A stretch of DNA of 64,000 nucleotides, from contig OZ023214.1 in assembly GCA_963995525.1 (NCBI GenBank), forward strand, positions 19,240,167-19,304,166. The letters are read 5' to 3'. Source of the stretch: Escarpia spicata. Lineage: Eukaryota; Annelida; Polychaeta; Sabellida; Siboglinidae. The notes under the pieces are model-generated. The model searched no databases. It was not told where the DNA came from and saw nothing but the letters and a program-made list of their open reading frames with translations. A program made the position numbers and the translations under genes. Below, piece by piece: positions 1 through 12,955 of this stretch. The number at the start of each line of letters is the position of its first letter. The first letter of the stretch is position 1.

Positions 1-731
1 GACAGAACTTGGCTACTTTGTATTGTTTCATGGCATATTGATGGACAGAACTTGGCTACTTTGTATTGTTTCATGCCATATTGATGGACAGAACTTGGCT
101 ACTTTGTATTGTTTCATGGCATATTGATGGACAGAACTTGGCTACTTTGTATTGTTTCATGGCATATTGATGGACAGAACTTGGCTACTTTGTATTGTTT
201 CATGGCATATTGATGGACAGAACTTGGCTACTTTGTATTGTTTCATGGCATATTGATGGACAGAACTTGGCTACTTTGTATTGTTTCATGGCATATTGAT
301 GGACAGAACTTGGCTACTTTGTATTGTTTCATGGCATATTGATGGACAGAACTTGGCTACTTTGTATTGTTTCATGGCATATTGATGGACAGAACTTGGC
401 TACTTTGTATTGTTTCATGGCATATTGATGGACAGAACCTGGCTACTTTGTATTGTTTCATGGCATATTGATGGACAGAACCTGGCTACTTTGTATTGTT
501 TCATGGCATATTGATGGACAGAACTTGGCTACTTTGTATTGTTTCATGGCATATTGATGGACAGAACTTGGCTACTTTGTATTGTTTCATGGCATATTGA
601 TGGTCAGAACTTGGCTACTTTGTATTGTTTCATGGCATATTGATGGACAGAACTTGGCTACTTTGTATTGTTTCATGGCATATTAATGGTCAGAATTTGG
701 CTACTTTGTATTGTTTCATGGCATATTGATG
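1..731. repeat. 43-bp tandem satellite, about 17 copies
   Basis: A 43-bp unit beginning GACAGAACTTGGCTACTTTG repeats head to tail from the first base, so the array probably continues left of the window. Copies are almost identical: scattered single-base variants include ACCTGG for ACTTGG and GGTCAG for GGACAG, and variants are commoner near the right end. The unit length is not a multiple of three and no frame looks coding. Such homogeneity suggests recent amplification (inference). Confidence 0.97.
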
Positions 732-811
732 CGACACAATCGTAGTTTTCTTTTTTTACTAATTAATTATTAAAAACATTATTTAACATTCTTCTTCTTC
801 GTTTGTCATAG

Positions 812-877
812 GTGCATACTCCCACAGTCTGGGGCTTTATCGCACTTTTGTGATTGGATACAATGTGGATGAAGTTG
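812..877 (+). CDS. possible internal exon of an unassigned gene
   Basis: A pyrimidine-rich tract ending in TAG (about 791-811) precedes an open 66-base stretch that ends in G followed by GTAATT. With phase 1 at both ends it reads as about 22 residues including AYSHSLGLYRTFVIGY, which is protein-like and follows an AT-rich branch-point-like stretch. I do not recognise the family. Neighbouring exons would lie left of the window or were not found downstream. It could be a chance splice-like pattern. Confidence 0.35.
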
Positions 878-3800
878 GTAATTATAATATAGAACATGGA
901 TACGGTACAGGTTAACATAACTAAATCAGTTATAACAATTAAAATAATTTATTTTCTTAAACGAGCAATCTTAAACAGAATGTTTCACGTTTATTACGGC
1001 ACCAGGCGAAACTATTTTGTACGAGTTAACTTTTTTCTCTCCAAATCTACAAATACGAGTGTTTTCCTTGTATTATTTTGTAAATGAAAACATTGATGTC
1101 CCAAAACAGAGCAGCTAAATCATTGTCCAGCAGTAACGGACACCGTATGGCATAGTTAAGTGATATAATGTATCGTGTTCGTGGGGATTACGGTTTCAGC
1201 AGCAACTTTGAGCAGGGACATTAACGGGCACTAAACGCCGGCGGTACGGCCGACATAAAGTTGGCGACATGGTCGTTGAGCACCACATTTGACGTATCAG
1301 TCCCGGCCAGCATTGCTCGTGGCGCTATCTCCTTTCCAGCCCGCATTTGATACCTCCCATTCAGCAGCGATTAATCCGGCACGGCCCATTTACTTTACGA
1401 CGGCCTGATGCATTGTCACACGGCGACTTCTCGCCAGGCCGACACCGACACCGCATCTCACATATGCTGCTCATGTCCCAGGTGCGAAACTACGACAGGA
1501 TGTCGGGGCTATCATTTCACGGTGGTTTATCTTCAATAAAAGTTCAGCTCACCACGAACTATTCACGCCCATGTCGACGCGCGAAGATCGGGAGCGCCCG
1601 CCGACCGACCGGAAGTAGTTGGCTACTCGCGTCAAGATGGCATCCGCGAGCAGTATCGATCGCTAATTTGTCATGCGTCTGGACGGTCGCGTGTCCGGTC
1701 AGGGAGAAGGTGTTACTACCAACTGGCCGCTTCCGTCAGGAGAAGGCTATACGTTGACCAAACGCGCATATATCATTCGGACCCATCCGGATGTACTAAT
1801 GGACAAGTGTTGACAACGTTCTAGTGTTTCACAGAAAGCGGCCACAGTCCGCTGTTGTGAATATTTAAACGGTTCGAACTTATGACGTCTTGCGAGAAAT
1901 ATATCATACTTTTATGAGTAAAATGGCAGATATTTTACGAAGAACATAGCGCGGAGAAGCAGTGGCAATTGTTGACAAACTGGTAGGCCTACTGCCTACC
2001 TGTATGATGTGGTAAATTGTCGCATCATACCAAAACGTCCCACTTAGATCCCGCCAACAAACTTTCATTGTCCGTGAGACGACATTATCACGAACGGATC
2101 ATATAACAAGATACGTTAAACGCAAACAATTAATACAAATATGATCGATTGGTATATAGATGCTAAAATTGGTCGATTGGAGTTAGGCACGTCTTTTGTT
2201 AGTGATTGCGTAAAACGCGGTTATACCAGTTGAACGATTATTAAAATGCGTTATCTATACACGAAAGATTGAATTATATTTTGGATGATTGAGATTTAGA
2301 GTGATTACAAAAATCTCTGCGGTATTTGTTAGTTAACTCATGGCAGACGAGGTAGATCTGTGTCCTATTTAATACATCTAAGTGTTTTACTATCTGACGT
2401 TTATAAACGTAAAATGCACTCAGAAATTAAAATCCTACGAATAGCATAGACACATTTCAATGGGATTCAGGCGAGGTTTCCACTCTAGCGCACCCTTTCC
2501 CGGAAACGCACTCAATCCGCGCACTAAGATTGCACGGAATACGCTCTCTGGTGTTATGTACGGTGATAGTCAAGCCTTAGCAATTCATGCATCACAACCA
2601 GCGTTCGAAATAAGCGCTTGTCCGGTTGTCCGGGACAAGTGATTTGTTGTCCGGACAAGTAGAATGTCATGCACGGTTGTCCGGTGGACAAGTGTAAATT
2701 TACAGTAAATAGTGATTAAAACTTTCTAATTTGTGGAAATTCTAGTGAAATACGGTTCGCCAGCGATCACGCACTTTACAATTTCGTTAGCGTGTTGGCG
2801 TCTTATCGTTCCTCCGCCACCCTGTGTTGCACATCAGTATTCCGCGAAGCGTAGTTTGCCCGTCAACTGCGTCATCTTCACCGATCTAGCTCAGCCGTTC
2901 TCACAGGAAAACTAGTTCCGTTTTATTGACGGTCAACTTGATTCCACGCATGGATCACATTTGATGAACTTAATACTTAGTATATTCGAGTATCACTACC
3001 TTTTATTAGAATAATTATGTAGTAGGCCAGTTAACCAATATTAACCAACTCGGACTCGGAAGTCTTCAACTTCGCGAAGTCACCAAACGTTGGTTCAGCA
3101 GATCGGCAAACTATTGTCAGCGCCGGATGAATGTTCAGCTCTCCGGTGAACTTGTGGTGGTGGTTGATGAACGGAATGTTAATAAACATCTCAAAAGTGT
3201 TGTCGTGTCTTCATCACATTTATTTTACCACAAATCGTGACTTTAGGACACTGACTTTTTGCGAATTTGGAAAACTGACGGAATTAGCATCTGTCGGACG
3301 AACATTCTCTGATTGCAGAACCTACAGAATCGATGTTTTGAAACATGATTTAACTTAATAAACATAAATTACAATTTGTATACGCAACATTAAGAAAAAT
3401 AACGGATGCATGACAGGATCTAAACAACTCAAATCCAAATTAATTTAAGCAAGACGCTCAGCCGCCGGGGCCGGCGACATGTACGGCACGGCGACCTACT
3501 ATGGCTGCCTACGCGGGACAGCAACGTTACGACGTCATTCAATCTATACATTATAACTATAAGATGGTCCCTTGTAAATTTAATTTTGGTACACTTAAAA
3601 TTGTTTTAATATTACATAATATTATTTATACTGATCTAATAAGACTAGCAAAGATGTTAATTTAGTTGCTGGTGATCAAATGAAATTTATCTTCAGATTT
3701 TAAAATACAGAACTTTGCACGTACTGAAGTAAGTGCAGGTTGAATAAAACAATATCACATTAGTGTTGTCTATGTTACAACGTTGTGCTTCCTGGCTTTA

Positions 3801-4449
3801 TATTGGTTGTACTCGGGGTGGAGGGGTGGGGTTTTCAACGACAAACTGACGTAAACGTCTGACAGTGCATTTTATTTGTTGGTAGCAGTTTTTTGCAACA
3901 TTATGAAAAATCGCAAGGAAAATATTCCCAACTGTTGTCTCATTCCTATCATAGTCGTTGTAATATTTATATTGCCGGTACAAGTACACATGTCCACTTC
4001 CTCAGCATCTCTAAAATTAGTTGTTGAAACATCACATGATGTGTCTCCATTTAATATTCGTGATGAAAAACGTTGTTAATCATTAAAAGCCTGGGAAATG
4101 TTTGCAATTAAACGGGTATTTAAAAAAATACATTTGAGATCAGATTGTGCACAACAGTAGGAAGATTGTTTAAAATGAAATAATTCCTTAACGTGTTTTT
4201 CAAAACTTCGACAATTACTCGGACAAATGAACATTTTAGCGGACAAGTAGATTTCAAAACTAACTTGAATGGCGGACAAGTGACAAATTTGGCGTATTTT
4301 ATATTGCTGACAACCAAACATTTATAATAATGCTAGCCGTGATGCATACACAACATGCCTTATTGGAAAATAGACACGTGTTTTAAAAGGAGGCAGATCA
4401 GTTCCTAGTTCTTTTTAACATTGGACATGGAAACATTTACCAAGATTAT
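878..4449. other. AT-rich spacer with a CpG-rich patch, no supported gene
   Basis: I see no convincing gene here. A GC- and CpG-rich patch at roughly 1,190-1,750 has an open frame of 136 codons on the plus strand, but no recognisable motif and no clear splice pair. Short related phrases built on GGACAAGTG occur near 2,610-2,690 and again near 4,215-4,275, which hints at a decayed dispersed repeat. Confidence 0.5.
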
Positions 4450-4680
4450 TCAAAGGGGGGTACTATTTTAGTTACAACCATAAAACAAAATAACTTGGGT
4501 GTAACACTTATTGCAGACATGAAAGTTTCAGGGTAACGTTGGGTTGCTGCTACACGTCCTAATCAATTTATATGGTTAATTAAGGCAAATATGAGCTTGA
4601 CAAGGCAAACATGAGCTTGACAAAATACAAAGGATAGCAATTAAGCTGATTCCACAACTGAGATAATTCAGTAGCAAAGG
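4450..4680 (+). pseudogene. decayed CR1-like reverse transcriptase fragment
   Basis: Translated piecewise, this matches the C-terminal part of the CR1 ORF2 found intact at 22,252-24,837. It has GTILVTTIKQNNLGVTLIAD followed by MKVS, then after a gap a remnant of the LERVQRRATKMIP block as DKIQRIAIKLIP. Stops and indels break the frame. It is an old fragment without its 5' part or 3' tail. Confidence 0.75.
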
Positions 4681-5690
4681 ACAAGTAATAGACTGTGGTT
4701 TCACTAGCCTTCTTCACCTTATTATGGATGGCAATACTATTATTCTTTGTTAAGGTAAACGTAATTGGGAAACACGAATAAACAATACTTTTTCATCGCA
4801 GGTTATAGAAAGACACAAGCAAGCGTTCACAATGTCATGTATATTTCACACCAAGTAGATGTCAACAGAAAGACAAACACGCATACGTTCATAGTGAGAC
4901 GTTTAGTTCAAAACAAGTAAATGTATCGCGTGTATAATCAGGTTATAACAAATCGTTAAATTTCATTTTTCAAACTAATCGAATATCACTTCTTTCTTGC
5001 CGAATTTGCTTCTCCTTTTTTGCATGTCTATTGCTCTTTACTGCATATTGTTAATTGTATTAAACCTGACCGCAGAGCCATATATTATCTGGGGGAGTAT
5101 TCTGTGAATACTTGTTTAATAATTACGTCTTGTCAATCATACTTCTAGAAAAAATATATGCTTTGTGCGGAAATTATTGTTCTGTTCCGGGCTTTCGTGG
5201 AAGTTATGTCAGTGACCGGAATCGAACTTGTAGTTTGTTTGATATTATTAGACTTGCAGTAAGACGATTGAGAAGAGAAGACGAACAGTGCACTTGCGGG
5301 TATGGCCTAATGTTGGACAGCGTACATCAATGGTTCTATTTACCTATAAACCTTCTAACATTGTGTTTGTAATTGAAACTTTTTACGATTTGTACAACTG
5401 TATGGATATTATAGTTTAAAATTATAATTACAAAACTGATATTACACTGTCATTTTCCGTAACTGTGTGTTTTCTTCTATTCATTCTGGCATAGTTGGTT
5501 ATAGGAACACTATTCACCAGTTGTATTAAGTATTATAATGTTGATAAATATTGCATTGTAGTAGCATTACTATGTCATTTTACAGAACATTGTATGTCCT
5601 TCTCTCCATCCTGACATAGTTACTTCTATAAGAAAACTGTTCATTGGTATTATGATTTTTATTTTTTAAATATCATCTTGTAGCATATAT
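4681..5690. other. AT-rich spacer, nothing recognised
   Basis: No coding region, RNA gene or clear repeat could be supported. The longest open frame (86 codons from 5,112) lacks recognisable domains or composition. Confidence 0.5.
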
Positions 5691-6370
5691 TTCCACCCAG
5701 GACCGGTTTAGCTCGACGACGCACGTGCACAACAAGAATTAGCTATCCCCGCTCGCGTAATTTTCGGTGTCCAATCACGGTCAGACAGCAATGGAATGTT
5801 GCCAGGTACAAACCAGTTTCATGCACCTCGAGCCAAGCCCCGTCGTCGGCTGACATTTAGAGGGAGCCAATGGCGCAGCGACTGAAGCGACAAGCAGCGA
5901 TCAGGTTTCGACGAAGCTCCCTCCGCCGCGTCGCCTGCTCGCGGAAGGTGGACAATCCGACGCTATACATCACCGACGCCGTCACTGGCGGGTGTCCGGT
6001 TCAGTCGGAGGTGCAAATCCCATTGTGTCGCGTAGCGCCGAGCTACCATATGTGGTTGATCGCCGGCTCTCTGCCGTCAGTCGAGCTGTCGTCGGGAGCC
6101 CAGCGCGCACGTCCTGCTCACGTCTTCAGCGACACGCGCGTCTCGATGGTCTTGCCCGAACCGAAGTTCCACGCGCAGTTACACGGATTCAAGACTTGCA
6201 GGTACTTAGCAATGTTCGGAACAGGCCTATGTTTACCCGATATTTTTGTTATGCGTATGTATTGTAAGTGCAGGGGATACTTTTCTGAAGGCAACGTTAG
6301 GTTCCCACGATTACCACTGTTTAAGAGAGTACACTTGTTCGTACGATTAATTTGTTAGTGGCCATTTACT
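5691..6370. other. CpG-rich block with long open frames, possible exon or promoter
   Basis: This block is much richer in GC and CpG than its surroundings and carries a 162-codon plus-strand frame from 5,870. TTGCAG followed by GTACTT at about 6,201 resembles a splice donor. On the other strand a short stretch reads LNPCNCAWNFGSGKTIETRV and is followed by a GTGAGC donor-like sequence. Which strand is used, if either, cannot be settled. It may be a CpG-rich promoter or first exon. Confidence 0.3.
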
Positions 6371-6518
6371 TCGCCTAGTCGGACATGGTGTTGGTCATGT
6401 GGTCGGCATGTGGTAGTACGCGGACGGCTTGTAATATCGCGTGATTGGTGATCACCATGCAGAACCACGTGGTCGGTATGCAGTTCTCCGTGGTCATTGT
6501 GTAATACCACAATGTGGA

Positions 6519-6565
6519 ATAAATATATATATATATATACATATTATATATATATATATACATAT

Positions 6566-6604
<39 letters not shown>

Positions 6605-6608
6605 TATA
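6519..6608. repeat. (TA)n microsatellite
   Basis: Runs of alternating T and A are interrupted by CATATT and TGTATATA spacers. The frames rich in Tyr and Ile across it are artefacts. Confidence 0.95.
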
Positions 6609-6660
6609 TGCGCAAGACTGTACAAGTCTTCTGAATGCGATGCCTGTGCACCCGTAGACT

Positions 6661-8932
6661 AGTACGAAGATTACTCATGCCAGTCGCCCTATCTTCGGTT
6701 GCATGTTGAAACAGCGACATAGTTCTCGAGGGATCCTCATCAGGTCCTATCATGTCTGTTCTATTCTTTGTATTAGTTCCCGGAACGTACTATTGCTGCT
6801 GTTTACGTGTGCGTCGGTTTCTGGAGGCCTTCTGATAGTAATGTGCTGAGGAGCGTTGAACAGCTCAAGCATGCATGCACACTGATTGCAGCAAACTGTT
6901 GTTGCACCATGAATATGCGTAGAGCGTTTAGTACTTTGTACAGACCTAACTCTCTCTTACCGTTCGCTCTCATTCTCTCTTTCCCATAGTCGCTGCGTTA
7001 CTGCCTGTCTCAATATCGTTTGATCACTAACTTGAACACATGTTTGGTACTGATAACCGTCAGACACACTTCATGTCATACTTAGACGGCGAGGATTTAG
7101 GCGCAAAAGAAGTCACCTTATTACTTATTATCATATATTATTATTTAAATGCGCACTGATGTCCACGCTGTATCCCGAGAGAGCGTTGTCACTTCCAGTA
7201 TGTTCCTGATACCCAGCTGAGGCTACGTCCCCGGTCTAGGAGACATGATCCCAAAGACACGAAACGTCTGCAGCCTCAGTATTGGAAACCAGTCGGTTAA
7301 AGTGAACTAGGAACAGTTGGTTGGGGCTGACAATTATACACCGCTATTAATACGGGTGAAACGCAATCGTTGTTGATGTTGCCGTGATTTGATGGGACGA
7401 CACACCGACGTCCGTACCTCCTCACCCCTGATGCACTCAGTACATAGCACCCGGTGACCTTTAGGCAGCCTATTCTGGTGCGAACAGTGTGGAAATTTGT
7501 TGACATTCCGCCGGAAATGTTTTATGAGACAAAGTAGGTGCGAACGTTAACATTGCTGTTGACACCTTGCGAACACTAAATTAGTTGACGCCGTGTCGAA
7601 TAGCTCTTTAAAATAGTATTACAATATGCGATTCATCCGCTTAGTTGTGCATTCTCTCGATAAGATTGTTGACAAATGTATATACAGTCAGTGCACCTGT
7701 ACTAGAACATAATCATAATAATAAAACATAATCTATCTGGCTTGCTTGGTAAGTGTGCACTGTGTTTTCTTTTTATTTGTTTCACTAGCCGGACGTCTAT
7801 TTAATTGTTTCATTAATAATGTCACCGTGAGTGTGTTTCTTGTTCCACAGTCGGTGTTAATGCGAGTTGTCGGCCGTAGTCAGCGCGTTGCTTGTCAGAC
7901 GGACCAACGAGCGAATGGTGACATCGAAGCACTAATCGCAGTTGTGTCCGTCCGGCGAACATCGGGTATTTCCGTGAGCATTCGGCATCGTCGAAACATC
8001 TCCGTCGGGCACCATCGGCATCATGGTGATCAAGCGCACGAACACCATGCAGCAATGGCCACTACTTCCTTCCGGTCGTGTCAGAATAAATCAAAGATGG
8101 CCGCCCATCTAAGCTATGTCCATCCGCCATCCCGTCATGCATGTTGCGGATGGCGGTTGGATGTTGCACCGGTTGGCGACTTCAGAACAACATACGCCTA
8201 AAGAAGAACTAGCAGACGTGGGTGTACACACACTGCATCTAAGACCCTGCGACATCTGTAATTTTACATGCACTCTCGGAATATGGTATATATAATATTT
8301 TTATAATTTATGGGAGTGTTGCGACCGAAGAGACGCAGTTTGTATGTGTCGGCGCCTGTTAATTATAATCCATATGGTTCCATGGAAAGTGATCGTTCGC
8401 AAACATAGGTATGGTTACTATGTTATATCACAAATTATCATAAATAGTCTTTTTGTCACTGTGTTAGTGAAATTTATTTTCTTTTAGATTATGTTATTGC
8501 GCAAACCATTTGTTACCCCGCCTCTGCAGAACGCCTGCAGGAATGTGTTTTTTCGCGGACGTTATTAAACACAATTTGACGAATAATATACCTTCAACAT
8601 AAATATATTGCTGTATTAAGAATACTATACAACAAAGTGCTAACAAACAGAACATACATCGTACCTTTATAATTATATGTTGCCGACACATTAATAATAA
8701 ACCGAATTTCAGCTCATAACTTTTGTCAGTGTCACCGCTACATTATCGTTTCGTGTAATGCGTGTCTACCACCGGACATGGACAGTTTTTTTAATATTAA
8801 AGACTGATTTTTACATTTCGTCTTCGTACTGTTGTGTGATAATTGTTTGTTAGATGGCAAAGCCTGCCAGCGGTATGTATTAAGATGCAAACTATAATAA
8901 ACACAAATGGGTGTCACAACGTGGAGTGAATA
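6661..8932. other. spacer with no supported gene
   Basis: There is a good acceptor-like pyrimidine tract ending in CCACAG near 7,850, followed by a frame open to about 8,201. That frame is rich in His, Arg and Ser and has no recognisable motif. A short stretch at about 7,095-7,150 resembles sequence at about 10,128-10,200 in the TPPP-like intron, so part of this region may be a dispersed repeat or an old duplication. Confidence 0.4.
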
Positions 8933-8976
8933 TGCACACACACACGCACGCACGCACGCACACACACACGCGCGCG

Positions 8977-9043
<67 letters not shown>
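8933..9043. repeat. (CA)n/(CG)n compound microsatellite
   Basis: CA repeats are interrupted by CGCA and an alternating CG run, ending in a pure CA tract. Alternating purine-pyrimidine DNA of this kind can adopt Z-form in vitro (general knowledge). Confidence 0.97.
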
Positions 9044-9044
<1 letters not shown>

Positions 9045-9647
9045 GTATATACATATTATATAGGCTACAGGGTGTTCACATATCAGACCGGTGGTAAATA
9101 ATCATCACAATGACGGCATTGTATTTAATGAGGTTTATTTATACATTGTTACTGGTGGGTGGTGTATAGACGTCGAACGGTGCATCGTGCGCGAGCTGAG
9201 GTCTTAAAGATGAGAAGCACAAATCGTAGTTCACATAGTTTATATGAACTGATACTACACGGATAACGTGCTTTGGCTAGCGGAAATTATGTTGCTGTCA
9301 AACGATCAGGGAATGTTTCTTTCGTCTGCAGTCGTCAATGGTAATATGTCAAGGTAGCTACTTAATATAAGTACGAGCAAAATTCACTGTTATTCGTATC
9401 ACATTCCAGACGTTTGCTTTGTTTTTGGCCAGTCCGGCGCAGGCTACCATTGTTGCATACAGGGGAACGCAAGAGAACGCAAACTAACATCACGGTTGAA
9501 CCCGAGTTCTTGTCCGGGGTGAGTCCTGCGTCAATCCATCTAAGAGGTGCTGCCATTCACGGCACGTACCTACGCGGTGCTGGCTACGACAGAATAGAGC
9601 GACACCACGGCTACTCTATCGAGTCGCGCAGTTAAACGTCTTCGTTG
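9044..9647. other. downstream flank of the first TPPP-like gene
   Basis: No further exon was recognised. The stretch just below 9,648 should hold the 3' untranslated region of the minus-strand TPPP-like gene, but I see no certain polyadenylation signal. Confidence 0.4.
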
Positions 9648-11696
9648 CTACTTGCCGCCGTGCGTGCCTTCTCCCTTGTAAGCACCCACGTAACCGGTGT
9701 TGTCGTGAAGATCCTCCCGCCCGGACATTCCTTTGCCCTTGCCCTCGGCGTCGAAGCGCTCCTTGTGACTGCCCGTGTACTGCGTGGTGTCGGTCATACG
9801 GTCGACGCCGCCAGTCGCAGATATTTTCTGCGGCGGTTTGAACAAGTGTTACTTTGTGATCTCACCACCCGCAGGGGGCCGTTTCACTAACACTCCAATG
9901 AGCTAATAAGGTCGATTTTGTAGATTGAAAATGTGTAGACCTAGACCGAAAACTGTGGACGCGTCACCGGGACACTTCCGCCGGTGTCTCACGGAAATAG
10001 TGTGCTATGTGATACGACGTTATTTTTTTGCAATTTGAAAAAAACTATTTAATTATGGATTTCCTCGTGAGCTCCCTACCTTAGTGAAACGGTCCCTGAC
10101 AACATGCAAATGCAGCTTCGATATATGTTTAGACGCAAAAGAAGTTACTTAATTACTATTATTACTTATTGTTATTATCATCATCATTATAGTTATGAAC
10201 TGTACGTAAATACGCTATTCATGCATTTCAATGTTTAGCAAATTACCGATTTTTTGTTTTTTTCTTGTTTTAAGTTGCCTGTATGCATAGGTGCGTGCGT
10301 GTGTGTGCATGCGTTCGGACACATGCATGTAATTCATCGGTGTTTTCCATGTCAGGCTCATCGTAACATAAAGGGGGGGGGGGGGTGTTGACGAGGAATC
10401 TCACCGTGGCGCCGTGAGCTTTCGGTTTTCCAGCGGCCAGTTTCTCCGTCAGCTTGGCTATAGCCTCTTGGTCGCTACCCAGCTTATGGTCGGCCTTGTA
10501 CGCCTTCGCCACCTCTGCGATCAGCGCCGGCATCTGATTGAATGTCAGTGTGCTGCAACGCCAAAGACAGGCGTTGTCATTGTAACGAGACACCGCTCAG
10601 CGATAAGTTTGAAGAGTGCCAAAATACGTTCAGCATTAATTATGAGTGGTGGTTTGGACGTCACCATGTTTCGTCGGAAATTGTTAGTTTTTTCGGTGGC
10701 GCCACCTAGCGAATGAAATATATATACATGCTGATTGACGCTAATAGCAATTTTGGATCGTAAAAATTGCAAGTTCCGCACCACGCATTGATGCGGGAGG
10801 CAGGGGTTGGACCAAATTATAAACGCATAATGTTTTTGTAGTTTGTGAACTTATATGAGGCCATCTATTGAAGAGCTTGCTGTGTGTACAGGCGTGGAGA
10901 CCGAATCGTAGAAAGGACACACGTGTGGTTTTAAAACTTTAGAAGCAAAGAGCTTAAGAGGATATGAAATATACGTTTAAGCTATTGAATGGTTATGAGA
11001 AGAATATGATACATTAGGACATGCGGTAACGTTAATGAAGGAACATTGCACATTAGGGACAACAAAAGTATTCATATGGTCTAGGAATCTTGTTGTGGAC
11101 GCCACTCTTGTTATTGTTAAATACGTTACTTAATTAAAACATTACACTGTCCAACAATCGTGCCACGCGATTGGTTTTGGGAAGGGAGTCGAGATCGGGA
11201 CGATTGCAGACATTCTCTAACAACAACAACACATATATCTACACTTGGTAATATGCGCCCACGATGTCTTTTAAACCCGTATTGCATTGTGATAATTGTT
11301 CTTTGGTGTACTATGAACAAGTCAGAAACTAGTCTACCATCAGAGAGACGACACAACTCGCAATATCCGATCTATCAGATTTCGATAGCCATATTCATGA
11401 TATATAACGCTGCAAGAATCGCCAGTCAAGTGGGATCATACCCCGCTTCAACCACAAAGCTAACCGTGGGTTTGCGCTGCAAGAAAGAATTCTACTACAC
11501 GTAGGACCTAAGTTTGTACGCACTTTTTCCCCTTTGTTTTCACTTTGGAGAAGCAGATGTCGAGATTATTGGAGTTGCAGGACTTCTTGGTGAAGGCTCC
11601 GGTGTCGGTAAACCAGCGCGACAGATCCTTCGTCGTCGCCTCAGCACCGTTCGCCTTCGTCGCAAACCCCTTGAACGCTTCCGCCAGGTCACCCAT
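9648..11696 (-). CDS. TPPP: TPPP/p25-alpha family protein, copy 1 (three exons)
   Basis: Predicted tubulin polymerisation-promoting protein family member; relatives bind and bundle microtubules in the cytoplasm. Exons on the minus strand are 11,524-11,696, 10,405-10,552 and 9,648-9,827. Donors are GTGCGT and GTGAGA, acceptors end in GCAG, and phases are 2 then 0. The join gives 166 residues. The p25-alpha core begins after the ATG with [20 protein letters not shown] and carries [14 protein letters not shown]. The C-terminal exon carries TGSHKERFD and the family glycine motif GXGXGXXGR as GKGKGMSGR, ending in [15 protein letters not shown]. It lacks the disordered N-terminal tail of vertebrate TPPP1. 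An inverted-repeat element lies in intron 2. It is one of two intact copies in a same-strand cluster. Confidence 0.9.
9875..10097. mobile_element. short TIR element, family with GTTTCACTAA ends
   Basis: The left end GGGGCCGTTTCACTAA is mirrored at the right end by TTAGTGAAACGGTCCC, with further GAGCTC-type inner symmetry. About 223 bp, noncoding, inside intron 2 of the first TPPP-like gene. The same element sits at the matching place beside the exon-3 copy at 15,789-16,046, so it was present before that duplication. No target duplication is obvious. Superfamily unknown. Confidence 0.7.
10934..11090 (+). pseudogene. decayed CR1-like ORF2 C-terminal fragment
   Basis: In pieces this resembles the LRGDHIEVFKILNGYE segment of the CR1 ORF2 at 22,252-24,837: AAGAGGATATGAAATATACG followed by TATTGAATGGTTATGAGAAG, then GGACATGCGGTAACG. 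The frame is interrupted by stops. It lies in intron 1 of the first TPPP-like gene, opposite to its transcription. Confidence 0.65.
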
Positions 11697-12955
11697 CTCG
11701 GTGGTCTGCAGCGGTGTTGTTTAAAGTTCAGCTCACACGGGCAGTGCGAAATTCCACACAAATTACACGCCCGCAGGCACGCACGTATGCACGTATGCAC
11801 GCACACACACACATTCACACACACACACGCATGCACGCACGAGGTATACAGCATCGGCCTATACAAGCAAATAATTTGACGACTATAAACGCGATTTTGA
11901 GTTATCCCCATATTGCTAGTTTAGCACACAGCGACAAGCGGCCATAACAACCTATTTAAATAACATACGCGAGTTACGTGAAATACCCCGGATGGTGATC
12001 GGCAGAGGAGCGGTGTGTTGGATTGACAGCTCTTCAACCGCGGAGCTTTCACCGGGTCAACACTGGCAAAAACGTTTGCTTCCTACTTCTTGCAACCGTC
12101 TGTTACGTTATGTTCGTCAGTTAGGTACGTATAGCCAGTGACGTCATTTACGAATTTTGGCGGATTACTTATTCAAAAGCGTGACAGCGCACGCGTGATT
12201 TCTCTTGAGCTGCATGCACATGCATAACACTTCTAATATATCAATCCCGGTGTTTGTCAGTCTGTTTGTTGATCATCTGCCAATGCACGTTAAGGCCCAA
12301 TGCTGATAAGAGATACATAGCTCATTTGCATAGTACCCACCTACGACACCTGCAGTGCGATCTTCAGATTCATTATATGTCATGCACTCGGCTCTCGGTC
12401 TTTTCACTCCAAGGAGCTATCTGGCGGACGCAGTTGGAAACGAGAATACGAAGCAAGCAAGCAAAACAAATCTTCACCAGTAATCTATATAATTTTATAG
12501 AAATGTATAGATGTATATATAAATCTACAAAGCAAAGTAACATACATTATAGAAATATTACAAACTATACATTATAGAAAACTATAAAATAGTACTAATT
12601 CAATAGTACAAAATATTCTATAACAAATATCCACAAAAATCCTATGGAATAGATGTTATCGAAACCATTATGGCGTGTACTCGTTGGTGCTTGTTTACTA
12701 GGTGGAGCCACTATTTCTCTTGAGAACAGCCACTCACTTTCCGTGTGGATTAACGCACAAAGAATTCGGATTAAACTTCATGGTGGTAAAGTAATTACCT
12801 ATTGTGATTAATTACCAAACATCTGACTGTGAAATAACAGCACCCTAGCATGTACACATCTTATCGCTTACATCGATTATTCAAACTTCGTGACGTGGCG
12901 CCATCGTCTGTTCCAAACATGGTATTCGACATAGTATAATAATAATATTATGATA
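11697..12955. other. upstream flank of TPPP-like copy 1, spacer
   Basis: A CA-rich run with CGCA interruptions lies at about 11,775-11,840. The rest is spacer without a supported gene. The promoter of the first TPPP-like gene should lie here, but no element could be assigned. Confidence 0.4.

Noticed and set aside
1..731. CRISPR array considered for the regular repeats at the left edge
   Set aside because: Units are contiguous 43-bp copies with no unique spacers, and the window is eukaryotic.
1347..1757. 136-codon plus-strand frame in a GC-rich patch
   Set aside because: No recognisable motif or splice context; composition alone can explain an open frame of this size.
7746..8201. 151-codon plus-strand frame after an acceptor-like tract
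   Set aside because: The open frame begins within the pyrimidine tract region, has no known motif, and no donor or partner exon was found; kept only as a note in the spacer entry.
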